Shown in pieces: positions 54,185-64,000 of a stretch of DNA of 64,000 bases. A model generated the notes under the pieces. That model had not been told where the DNA came from. It ran no database searches and was given only the letters and a program-made list of their open reading frames with translations. Every line of letters begins with the position of its first letter. Position 1 is the first letter of the stretch. Made by a program: the position numbers and the translations under genes. This stretch comes from Macquaria australasica (taxonomy: Eukaryota > Chordata > Actinopteri > Centrarchiformes > Percichthyidae). The stretch is from the NCBI GenBank assembly GCA_005408345.1, contig SEMN01000063.1, forward strand, positions 744,001 through 808,000. The letters are read 5' to 3'.

Positions 54185-54430
54185 TGACTTCCCTTCCCTG
54201 CCTGTGGCACTCAGCCCTGAGCTCATTGGTTCTTACTGAGGAATTAAATCTTTAAAAACTGGTTAAAAATAATATAGTTTTATTTTGAAAAAGGGTTAAA
54301 TTATTTCCTTAAACAGCTGGGCACTGTAGTTTTTAGCAAATGTTACTCAAACACTAGTAAATAGTGCGTTTGTTGGGGACTGTTTTCAGTGGCGGACTAA
54401 TCCACATTTGGGGATCTCGTGAGATAATTC
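54185..54430 (+). repeat. Dispersed repeat, family epsilon
   Basis: CAGCTGGGCACTGTAGTTTT, TAGCAAATGTTACTCAAACA and GGACTAATCCACATTTGG match the copy at 17341 in order and spacing. The start (CCTGCCTGTGGCACTCAGCC) matches 17356 onward. Confidence 0.7.
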
Positions 54431-55062
54431 AAGTTTTATTCCTGTGTTTTGATTTTAGTGGTGGTTTGATGCATTTGGATTGTACGTATAAGGTGTTACT
54501 TTGATGGTTTTGTCTTGTGTGTACAGTATGTATTTAATTTCCTGCTACTTTTCTTTAAGAAAGCAGCAGAAAGAGAGGCCTGTACGTTTAGTGTTCGCTC
54601 CTCTCTGCAGTGATGCAGCTTCAGGTTTACAGTCGTCCCACCTTGGTTGTAGTCTATTGTGTCTGTCCATGTAACTTTGAGCTGAACAGACGACAATCAG
54701 AGCCTCCTTCAGCAGATCAAAGTGGCGGTCTCCCTGGAGAAACGCCAAACAAAGACAGATATGGTGACTATGTGGACTGTGATGTGGAGGCTGAGTGTTG
54801 GGAGCAATAATTAGTGCAGACAGCCCACCTAAAGGCCCGTTACACCTCACTTCCCTGTCTTTTAACTTATGCAAAGAGTGAGGGACCTGTAGCTAATTTA
54901 GTGTTTTTACAAGAGCTGAGTGAACACTTCAAACAGGACCACACACAGGCTGACAGGTAGACACAGGTCTGCTGAACATCTGGTGACACCTGGTGGACGA
55001 AAGAGGTACGAGTGAGGAAAAACCTGAACCAGCAACAGTTCATATTGTTACGTCTTAATCCA

Positions 55063-55559
55063 GCAGTGGTGCAAGAAGTTTTCAAAAGTATTCCTGCATT
55101 CAAAAAAGTAAAAAGTAAAAGTACATAGGATAAAATATACTTAAAGTACCAAAAGTAAAAGTACTTATTATGCAGAATGGCCCATTTCAGAATAATATAG
55201 ATTATATCACTGGATTATAATTAGTGATGCATTAATGTGTTCATCACTTTAATTTTGCAGCTGTTAAAGGTGGAGCTAATTTTTAGTTACTTTATATACT
55301 GCTGGGTAGCTTAACCTATAATAGTACATCATAATGTATTAGTTGATTTATATTTTGTATTAATAATCTGAATTTCAAAGTAACTAGTAACTTATGTTGT
55401 CAAATAAATGTAGTGGAGTAAAAAGTAGAATACTGGCTTCCAAAATGTAGTGGAGTAGAAGTATAAAGAAGTATAACATGGAGATAAAGTACAAGTACCT
55501 CAAAATTGTGCTTAAGTACAGTACTTGAGTAAATGTACTTAGTTACATTCAGCCACTGT
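55063..55559 (+). repeat. Dispersed repeat, family delta
   Basis: Long copy with AGTAAAAGTACTTATTATGC inside and CAGTACTTGAGTAAATGTAC at its right end, ending in the CAGCCACTG-type tip. Confidence 0.85.
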
Positions 55560-55860
55560 AATCCAGAGATGCTCAGATATTTTTTAATTGCCCAAAATAA
55601 TAATAAGTTTATTTATTTATATAGCAGCAAGATTTTTACGAAAAGCAGTAAAAAAGCAACAAGAATATTCAAGTGAACAGTGAAAAATAAGTCAAATAGA
55701 AAGAACCAAATGAGGAAAAAGGACTAATATGCACATATGAACAAATTTGCATATAAATACACACAGACACACATTAAGTTACACACCAGCATTTTGCAAG
55801 ATATCAGCAGATGTTTCTGGTAAAATAATGGAGTGAAAGTGAATAAAAAAGACCTAAATA

Positions 55861-56212
55861 GACCCTTTTCACAGCAGACATTTTGACTTGTCAAAGCAGG
55901 AAAAGCACAGGTGTAAGTAATACCATTAAAGACGGCTCCATTCTATTAAGTGTCCCAGTAAGCCATGTCAGTGAGTGAGCATACACTAAACCAGAGCCCT
56001 GGAACTGGCTCTCCTAAATGGAATGCAGCCATCCTTATTTGTTTCAAGCTTTTCCTGCTTTGACAAATCAAAATGTCTGCAGTGAAAAGGGTCTATACAT
56101 TTGTCAAACACTGTTAATTGCTGGAATGAAGCCATCTTTATTGTTATCAGTTACACCTGTGCTCTTCCTGCTACAGTTTGACGTGTCAGAATGTCTGCTG
56201 TGAAAAAGGTAG
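55861..56212. mobile_element. Tc1/mariner-like MITE with duplicated right end
   Basis: The left end GACCCTTTTCACAGCAGACA (55861 on) is the reverse complement, with two mismatches in about 46, of the end at 56048-56093. TA flanks both sides (55859-55860 and 56094-56095), as for Tc1/mariner. A second, more diverged right end lies at about 56110-56212 (CTTCCTGCTACAGTTTGACG … GTCTGCTGTGAAAAAGG), so the unit is a composite or partial tandem duplication. No coding frame. Confidence 0.7.
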
Positions 56213-56539
56213 GATTAATTTGGGAACGAGAAAGAAAGAATGAAGTCTGATGTTAGCAGGCTGTAAAGATTCAGGTTAGGAAAGAATGGAAGTACAAGAT
56301 GGGCCGACGTTTAACTGGGAAGAAAGAGGAAAACTGGTGATGCTCATCAAGCAAACACATCAGTCAAATCCAAAATATGAAGAAGCTCATGTTGCTCTTG
56401 TTTCCACTGTCAGTACAGCAGGACAGCATTGTGTGAGAAACACCCAGTTCATGTTCTTGATCTTGTTATTTCAATAAAATTCAACTGGGTTTCTTTTGTT
56501 ACTCATTTCACCAATATTGGTACTGACAGGAATGTAATA

Positions 56540-56945
56540 TAACTAAGTACATTTACTCAAGTACTGTACTTAAGTACAATTTTGACATACTTGTACTTAA
56601 GTATTTCCATTTTACTTTATACTTCTACTCCACTACACTACTACTGTACTACTAATGTACTCAGTAATATACAAAGTATCTCTAATTGGCTCCACATTAT
56701 TAAAATGCTCTTACATGTATTTGTTAGTGATAAAAAAACAGAATAATATAATATTCTATAATAATATAACACTGTTAAAGGAACCACTCTGCATAATGAG
56801 TACTTTTACTTTTGATACTTTAAGAACATTTTGCTGATAATGCTTCTGTACTTTTATTTAAGTAACCTTTTAAATTCAGGACTTTTACTTGTAATGGAGT
56901 AGTTTTAGGCTTCTACTTTTACATAAGTAAAGGATCTATGGAGCT
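56540..56945 (-). repeat. Dispersed repeat, family delta (inverted copy)
   Basis: Starts AAGTACATTTACTCAAGTAC and ends with CTTTTACATAAGTAAAGGAT, the reverse of the copy 1 kb to its left. The two could pair as an inverted repeat. Confidence 0.85.
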
Positions 56946-57234
56946 CCTTTGGAACTACACTATTTGGCAAATAACTGTACATAATTACATGTATGTAGGC
57001 CGACTCTGGTCAAGGAAACGTGTCTTAGATTTCTGTTTTAAAATTATTTTAAAAAGTAAGAATCTACTCCTTCCACCAAAAATCTGTCCAGTTCAGACAG
57101 ACTAGCAGCACTTCTTGTTGTTGCTTCTTGTTGTAGCAAGCAACACATGTATTTCTGTTAATCTCTTTCTCCTATTGTTGTTTTACATATTGACCAATTT
57201 GTTGTTTCTGTTAATTAAAATAATGCGATTACAT

Positions 57235-57700
57235 TCATACATTCAGATTATTTAACATATAATCATCATTGAATATATGCATCATTTTTGAAGACTCCTC
57301 TGGATTGGGTTTCTTCTCGCTTTGCAAAAAAAAGTGGCAGCCCTGCCACCATTTCTGTAGTACAACATGTGTTGTAGTCCTATTTTTGAACCTGCAGTCC
57401 CATAGATCACCAGCAGGTGGCACCATACTACAAATAAACAATCTATCAAGGCTCTCTATTTCAGCTGCTGTTACATACTGTATCACACGTGGATTGTATG
57501 CGGTCTGTAGTGTGGATGAATTAGAGGTGAACATCCTCAAAATGAAGATAAAATATTCGAAAGACATTTCCTTTGCATTGTGAATGTAGTTCACCACCTT
57601 TATACAACTTCCTAATACATTTTTTTCAACTTGCCTAAAGACGTTACCAGGAATTTGTGAATTAATTTGGAGGTAAAATATTAATTTCACTTTAAATAAT
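57235..57700. repeat. Probable old interspersed repeat
   Basis: The stretch holding GGTGGCAGGGCTGCCAC-type and ATGGTGCCACCTGCTGGTGA blocks (minus strand) is of a kind that recurs in fish non-coding DNA. The 151-codon minus-strand frame through it (57690-57235) is the longest open frame here but has no family resemblance and AT-driven composition. Confidence 0.35.
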
Positions 57701-58249
57701 TACTGTAATTAACAGCATTGAGTGTACAGGAGTTTCCCATGAAGTGAGCTTTACAAGTATAAAATTTACTGCAAAGAAAAACCCTCAGAAAAGGAAACAT
57801 GCAAAATATTTTGTCATTTAGGACATAAAAACTGAGGATGATTTGATTTTGAGTTTATTTCTTTTTGCATGCCAGAACATTTACAACAACATAAAACAAT
57901 GTTTAATGGCTCCATACTTACAGAGTTTCTGCTGTGACAGACAACCTGTGAGATAATACTAAAAGACACTAAACATTTGTCACCTTCGAGGACCTTTTGG
58001 CATTTTCATCACAGTTGTTGATCACATCTAAAGAAGTTAAAGGACAATGAGGTGGTTCAGTATTTGAGGCAAAGTGTGAACCGTGGTGTCGCTGTGAAAA
58101 ATATAATGATGAGCTTATATTTTAATGGTAATTACTCGGTAAAGGAGTGCAGTCTGAATGCCCACAGGAAGTGTCCTCTGACTTCAAATGCTCTGCTGTG
58201 GGACTCTTTTACTAATTATAAAAGAATAAAATTACACCTGAATGTCCTC

Positions 58250-58470
58250 TGAACAGGATGTTTAACCCCTGCAGGGAAGAATGACATCACACCCAATTAA
58301 TCCAGCATTAATAAAGAATCAATCAGTTGGGACGTTATAGTCAAGTGCTGCTAATTGTTGAGTTTATGAACATTTAATAGCGTTACCTTTGATACTTGTT
58401 GAACTTATTAACTTTTAATCCCCGACCTCATCCATGATTAATAACTCTGTGTCTGAGCCTTTTTAAAATG
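58250..58470. promoter_or_regulatory. Candidate regulatory segment in the right-hand desert
   Basis: Non-repetitive, with CACCCAATTAATCCAGCATT, AATCAATCAGTTGGG, GTGCTGCTAATTGTTGAG and CATGATTAATAACTC. Dense TAAT cores as in the other candidates. Confidence 0.3.
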
Positions 58471-58550
58471 AGGACCCAGCTCTGCCTCTGACAGATGGGC
58501 AGCTCAACTGCTGCCAACTGCTTTCCATGCAATATTCAAGATCTATGTAA

Positions 58551-58580
58551 CACACACACACACACGCACACACGCGCGCG
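58551..58580. repeat. (CA)n/(CG)n microsatellite
   Basis: A mixed CA tract passing into CGCGCG, a potential Z-DNA former. Confidence 0.85.
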
Positions 58581-60559
58581 CCCATCACTCTTATTAGCAG
58601 TCAGACAAAGACGGAGTCTCACTGCCACGAGGGCTTATTTCTGAACAGGATGTCTCTCTTTACTATAAATTCATCAACAGGATGGAGACACAAAAATCAT
58701 TTACATAAGAAAAGCGGGAAGGTATAATAGAGTGAGAACTATTCAAAGTCAGTGTACGAGACATTAAACTGCATCCCTGGAGAGCAAATATGAAACTAAA
58801 TATGAAATCTGCCCACTTGGTTAAATTACTTTCAAACAAATAGGCAAAAGTTTCAATTGTCTTGAAAAGTTTGACGTTTCTCTTAATTAAAACTTTAGAC
58901 TAATCTCACTGGAAGTTTTTAGTTATTAGTTATAATTAGTTAGATAATTAGTTATATGGGGGGGGGAAAGTACATCTTTTTGGCACTATATCACCAAAAA
59001 ACTCTTTTACCTGAGCGTTTTTTAAGTGCAATCATGTCGAATGGTTTAATTAAACCAGAGCAACTTGTCCTTATTTTGCATTGTCACTAACCAAAACATT
59101 TTCACTTTATCACCCTAAAAATTACATTAGATTCAACGTTGCCACTGAACACAAGTGCCAGTACAACAAAATACAGTTTAAAATCTAAACGGAAACAGTA
59201 GAAAACGTGCATATAAACATATATAAAGATGATAAACTAATAACTAATAATAGGCCGATTGGGTAGTGATAGAAAGAAGGAATGTAACTGAGGTATATAC
59301 AAAATAAACAAAGCTTTATACAAAAAGTAAAGCAGTTATGTTGACAGTAAACAGTAGGAAGATATGTAATATGTACACTGAAAAAGAGACAATGTGGTCA
59401 GACTACACAAAATTTAAAATGTGGTGGAAATTTAATTATTTCACAAAAATCACTTTTCATAGGATAGGACCTTTTTTAAGATATGTACAAACCACACTCA
59501 ACTGTGTTTTCCTGTACACTTTATAATATGTAGGTTTCTGTTTGTTGTGTGGTACAAGGTAACGCTTTGTTTCAACCTCCACTAGTTGGCACCTGTAAGC
59601 CGGACATTAACTATTAATAAATGGTTTATAACACACTTAAATGTAGTTGTAAGCAGATATAAGGATACATAGTTTTTTTATAGAATGTATTTATAAGGTA
59701 TTTATGTATTTATAAATGTGTTTCTTTTTCTTTACTCTCCAAGACAACAGAGCAAACTCCATCAACTGCCATGAGATGCGGCTGAAAGCTTTGGAAGAAA
59801 TCTAGTAGGTGGCCCTTGAATTATCTGCCAAACTACAGACTACAAACTAAACGGCCTAGCTATATCTTCCTCCGTCCCTCGGAGTTTGGGCCCCCAGCTC
59901 ACAGGCTGCATAGATTACAATCAGCTAATTAAAGACTCTAAACAGTGGAGTGTATTCTCACACTGAGAGGTTGTGGGGGGGTTTTTCAGTTTGGAGCAGG
60001 AATCAACAGACAGACACTAAACAAGCTGCTCAACACAAATGCACCAAACACCACCCCACATTTGTAAATTTACAGCAGAGTAAGGCCGGGTGGAGTTTCT
60101 TCTCCACATTGAATCCAAGAGAGATGAGATGTTCATGTCACCTTCTCACTAACCACTGAAGCAACCTGTAGAGTTTAAAGCACACTACACTGTAGTTTTC
60201 TATTGTATGAGTATATTGTGATGAGTATGAGTGAATACAGTGATATTGTTGCTTCTAAATGGATCAAAAGTGTTTTCTGATTGATTTAAAAAGTAAAAGT
60301 AGAAATATCCTTAATTTGCCTCAAAAGAGACATGACTTAAAAGAGATTCACGCGTTTCTAAACATTCAACTTCTATGAAATTGTCCATAGCAGACAGTTA
60401 TAAGAGCCCATATTTCATTATACTCATATTTATATCATATTTTCTATTGTTTTATTGTTCCATAATTTTTACCATTCCTATATAGTAACTGGGTTAACTT
60501 TACCCAGAACCAATGGGTTGGGTTATTTACCCAAACTAAACTATTTTGTTTTTACCCAG
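58581..60559. other. Intergenic, nothing recognised
   Basis: AT-rich DNA. Short G-runs near 58960, a run of ACCCAG/CTGGGT inverted motifs near 60486-60560 that may be a small MITE, and no exon. Confidence 0.4.
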
Positions 60560-60806
60560 TGTAGTGGTGGAAGATATATTAAAATCATGTAAAAGTACTA
60601 ATAACACATTGTAAAAAAACTCCTGCACAAGTAAATGTACAGTATAATCAGGGAAATGTACTTCAAGAATCAAAAGTGCAGTAAAATCTCCCCTGTAACT
60701 GTTATACTGTTATATATGATATAATTAGATTATTATTACTCATGCATTAATGTGTAAGGAGCATTTTACTGTTTTAGTTGGTTGAGGTGGAGCTAATTTG
60801 TTTGCA
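60560..60806 (+). repeat. Dispersed repeat, family delta (degenerate)
   Basis: Begins GTAGTGGTGGAAGATAT and contains AAAAGTACTAATAACAC, ACAAGTAAATGTACAG and a CTCATGCATTAATGTGTAAG middle shared with 55200-55260. Confidence 0.7.
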
Positions 60807-61323
60807 GCTAATTATTATTTTGATTGTGGATTAATCTGCTGATTAAAAGTGCCTTAAAGAAGCCACAATTTTCAAATGTCAAATGTTGTCAAAACACAAG
60901 CAGCCATACAAGAACTGTAAATAAAATAGCCTACAATTGGCCAAATTATGATTTAATTCAGATATTGCCTCATTTAAGAATAAGTAAAGAAGAAAAAGCA
61001 TTTAATGCCAGAATTTTTTCGATACTTTGTGAAAGCTACTCTTTGATGCTTCTGAATCATCCCCATATCATATGAAAATATACTCAAAGCCTTGTCATGA
61101 AGTGTCACTGCACTCTTTAAACATCCTCCTCCTCCTTCCTTTCTTTAACCCCCACCATACATCCACCACAGCCTCCCGTCTTCGTCCCCTCCTCATCTTT
61201 TGTCTTTCTTTCCCTCCAGAATTCCTGGCCAGAGGCTCGAGCCCTCTCTCTCTGTGTTGGTGTCCATCTGTCAGCCTCCTCCACGAGCAGATGTGTACTC
61301 CTTGTTCCTCGACCTGAGCCTGG

Positions 61324-61325
<2 letters not shown>

Positions 61326-61388
<63 letters not shown>
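61326..61388. repeat. Long (GT)n microsatellite
   Basis: About 31 GT units, the longest tract in the window and likely polymorphic in length. It creates poly Val-Cys and Thr-His open frames that are not genes. Confidence 0.97.
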
Positions 61389-61390
<2 letters not shown>

Positions 61391-62171
61391 GGGGGTGGTG
61401 GTTGACCAGTGGATGGGTGACCTACACCAAGGGAGAGTCTGCATTGACACTAGTGGAGACAATAAGAGAGAACAATGGTATGGATGAACACCAGGGAGGC
61501 TGTGGGGGGAAGCAGTGGCTGACTGACCGTCTCCATGCATACGTACCCTTCAGTCCTCTGTGAAGGGAGTGTGGACATACATGGGAAGAAAAGTCTGTGT
61601 GGTTACATATTAAACTTGTGGAGGATCATGATGCAGCTTCATCACAGCAAAGCAAACACTGCTTCTATTCTAAAACTTTAATATTTCCCATCGTTCTTCC
61701 AGTGAAATATCCTTAAAAAAGTTAGTGAAGTAATGTATTTCCCATCAATCAATAATAATCATCACTCTCTCTCATATGCCTGCATATGTTTGGAATGTAA
61801 ATGTCTTTCTCTTCATTATTGTCTAAATCTTGACCTGTATCCTCCACAAAAAAAACAAAAAAAAACAGGAATGAAACTCAGACCTACTTGACCAAAACTA
61901 GGACAAATCAGAAGACTTTATAAAACATAATGCTACATTAGATGCTGTCAGCTCTGCAGTGGGGGCCTTTGGTTCACAGTGCTGACAAGAAACACAATGT
62001 TTTGGCAACATATCTGCATCGACTCAGCTTCCACATGCTTATCTTGAAAAACCTCTTATCTGAACAGTCTGCTGGCGGGAAAGCAGTAATCCTGTGATAA
62101 GGCGTTTCTGCTAGCAGGGAAGCAAAACACTGGGACACTATTTTAAGGTAGTTTTTTTTTTCATTGTAGTT
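61389..62171. other. Intergenic, nothing recognised
   Basis: No exon or repeat family recognised. Short A-runs near 61850. Confidence 0.4.
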
Positions 62172-62661
62172 GCAGGAATAGTTCGGCATTTGGGAAATAT
62201 TCTCTTAAGCTAAATGTGAAGCCAGCAGGTGATTAGCTTAGCCTAGCATAAAGACTAGAAGCGGGGGGGGGAAACAGCTAGCATGGCTCAGTCCAAAGTA
62301 AAAAGTAAAATGCCTACCAGCACTTCTAAATTTTACTAATTAACACATTATATCTATTTTTAAAAATGTGTACACAAACAGAAATGTAAAACCAAGTTGT
62401 GGTTTTACGGGAGGTTGCGTGCCGGAGCTAGTTTCACATTTCTATTTGTGGACAGATTAAACAAAGGAGATATAACGTAAAATGTAGAGGTGCTGGGAGG
62501 TGTGTGTTTTAAACTCTGGAAAGAGCCACGCTAGCTGTTTGCCCCTGCTTCTATGCTTAGCTAATCACATGCTAGCTGTACAAACATGAGAGTGGTGTCT
62601 GTCTTCTCATCTAGCTCTTCACAAGAAAGCAAATAAGCACATTTTCTAAAATGTCAAACAT
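62172..62661. mobile_element. Family beta hairpin MITE, second long copy
   Basis: Starts CAGGAATAGTTCGGCATTTG and ends AAATAAGCACATTTTCTAAA. Inside, AGCTTAGCCTAGCATAAAGA with an AGCGGGGGGGGGAAACAGCT block is inverted near 62525-62575. The end TTAA sites have been lost. Same structure as 460-919. Confidence 0.75.
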
Positions 62662-63565
62662 GGAGAAGTAAAAAATTATAAAAAGATCAAACTCAAGACA
62701 CTTAACAGCAACATTTTGTAATCTGGTTGTCCAAAGTAAATACACCAAACCACCACTTTTTAACTGTACTGTGAAACCTCTTAGTTTTGACTCTATATTT
62801 ATGTTATGAGTACTTTTGATACTATTGCAGGTCTTCTTTATCATGAAGCTTTATCCAGGGTTTAAAGGTGCTTTATAGGTGTGTATTTACTCACTCAATT
62901 ATCAGGTGAAGCCATGAGAGTCAAAGGCCTTTAATGCAACTTTTATGGGCCAAACTTTGATCGTTGTGTGAAGCAGCAGAGGGTTTGCTTGTGCTTTCAC
63001 TTTTGTGGACAGCAGAGCTCATACTGGGTTACACAGGGGTGGAACTACAGTGGAAAAATAAAGATTAGCTCCCTGCGCAAATTGTGGCAGGGTGTCTGAA
63101 AAATTATGGTACTAAAATTGTGAAATTGACAATAGATTTTGGAGTCAGTCAGCCACTGTTTGCCTGGGATATAATGGTCACAGTAACTTGCTCTTGTGGT
63201 AGAAAGAAGGTCATAAATAGCTGCAATCACTCCACAGAGAAAACGCATCATTAAATGCTGTTGAGGAAGGACATTTGTCTTGTGAGCCGCATGCGATGTT
63301 ATTTAGCCCAAGCAGGCTGCCATCAGTTTGTGTTGGTAAACTGTCTGGCTGCTCTGTAATGTAGCTGCCACTGAGTCTGTGTTAATGACCTGTTTGAACT
63401 AGTGTCAATGTTAATGCAGCTGTGACAATACATTTCAAGATAAGACAAAATGCAAATGGGAGAGTAAGTGTCCAATCAACTGCTCATTGACCATTCTCCC
63501 ATCAGCACCCTGCACTGTTTGTCTGTCAGTTGTCCAGTGTTGATAAGAAGATCCCTCCCTAACCC
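62662..63565. other. Intergenic, nothing recognised
   Basis: Unremarkable sequence; no exon signal or family match found. Confidence 0.4.
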
Positions 63566-64000
63566 AGCAGTGGAAAGTACATTTACTCAGTTACTGTACT
63601 TACTACAACTTTGAGGTACTTTACTCTTTTGCAAGTACATAACATTTACTCCACCACATTTCAGGGGAAGTTTGTGTATCTGAGAGGTATAGTTACTGGT
63701 TACTTTGCTGATTAAGTTTTTACATCCAAAATGTATGATCAGTTTATTTAGACATTAAACTGCCCAACAGTACATAAAGTAATTTAACAACCAGCTACAA
63801 CATTTAAATGCCACTTTCATTTTAATTAATCAGTAATAATAATCAAAAAATATATAATATACAGTAATATAGCACTGACGGGTCATTCTGCTGCATAATG
63901 AGTACTTACATTTGATAATCCAAGTACGTTATGCTAATAATACTTGTTTAATTTTACTGAATTAATCATTTGAATGCAAGACTTTTACTTGTAATGGAGT
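63566..64000 (-). repeat. Dispersed repeat, family delta (runs off the window)
   Basis: Opens CAGCAGTGGAAAGTACATTT and continues ACTCAGTTACTGTACTTAC through to TTTTACTTGTAATGGAGT at the window end, the same right part as in 56880-56905. Confidence 0.85.

Noticed and set aside
57235..57690. 151-codon minus-strand open frame, the longest in the window
   Set aside because: Product resembles nothing, composition is AT-driven, the DNA looks like an old interspersed repeat, and there is no promoter or splice context.
61200..61487. Exon-like frame with a CCCTCCAG acceptor at 61220 and a GTGTGT 'donor'
   Set aside because: The donor is just the start of the long GT microsatellite, the encoded peptide has no recognisable family and no partner exon is seen.

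Overview
The window reads as vertebrate genomic DNA, most likely from a teleost fish. Its genes are split by canonical GT-AG introns. Dinucleotide and ATT microsatellites are frequent, and many short non-autonomous DNA-transposon-like repeats of the kind found scattered through ray-finned fish genomes are present. Bacterial-type features (operons, Shine-Dalgarno sites, CRISPR, IS elements) are absent.

Three complete protein-coding genes can be built exon by exon. (1) sfxn5 (+ strand, 4383-22996, 14 coding exons, 322 aa) encodes the mitochondrial inner-membrane carrier sideroflexin-5. (2) An Emx-class homeobox gene, taken as emx1 (minus strand, 32664-27253, 3 exons, 233 aa), encodes a forebrain transcription factor. 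(3) noto, the notochord homeobox gene known as floating head in zebrafish (minus strand, 44833-43822, 3 exons, 258 aa), follows. A fourth, unidentified gene enters from the left: only its presumed last coding exon (about 1475-1611, + strand) and a 3' UTR of about 950 bases are visible, ending at a strong poly(A) signal near 2538. EMX1, SFXN5 and NOTO also cluster on human 2p13, so this is a conserved syntenic block. That linkage supports all three calls.

Layout: 1-2560 intron, terminal exon and 3' UTR of the left-hand gene, with two dispersed repeats; 2570-4380 sfxn5 upstream region, almost filled by a 790-bp TTAA-flanked element, with two ZNF143-like motifs just before the start codon; 4383-22996 sfxn5; 22997-27252 tail-to-tail spacer; 27253-32664 emx1; 32665-43821 emx1 upstream / noto downstream spacer of 11 kb with several complex, TAAT-rich segments that look like regulatory DNA; 43822-44833 compact noto with a TATA promoter; 44960-64000 about 19 kb without a recognisable gene, rich in repeats.

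The layout suggests a developmental regulatory block. Two homeobox genes in the same orientation sit next to a metabolic gene whose introns 10 and 13 hold long, non-repetitive, homeodomain-site-rich stretches that sfxn5 itself does not obviously need. Those stretches are inferred, not proven, to be enhancers of emx1 and/or noto. I found no wholly new gene system. The most unusual items are a locally templated 33-bp insertion between two 27-bp repeats (43066-43147), octamer-like palindromes near emx1, the TTAA element abutting the sfxn5 promoter, and the unidentified terminal exon.
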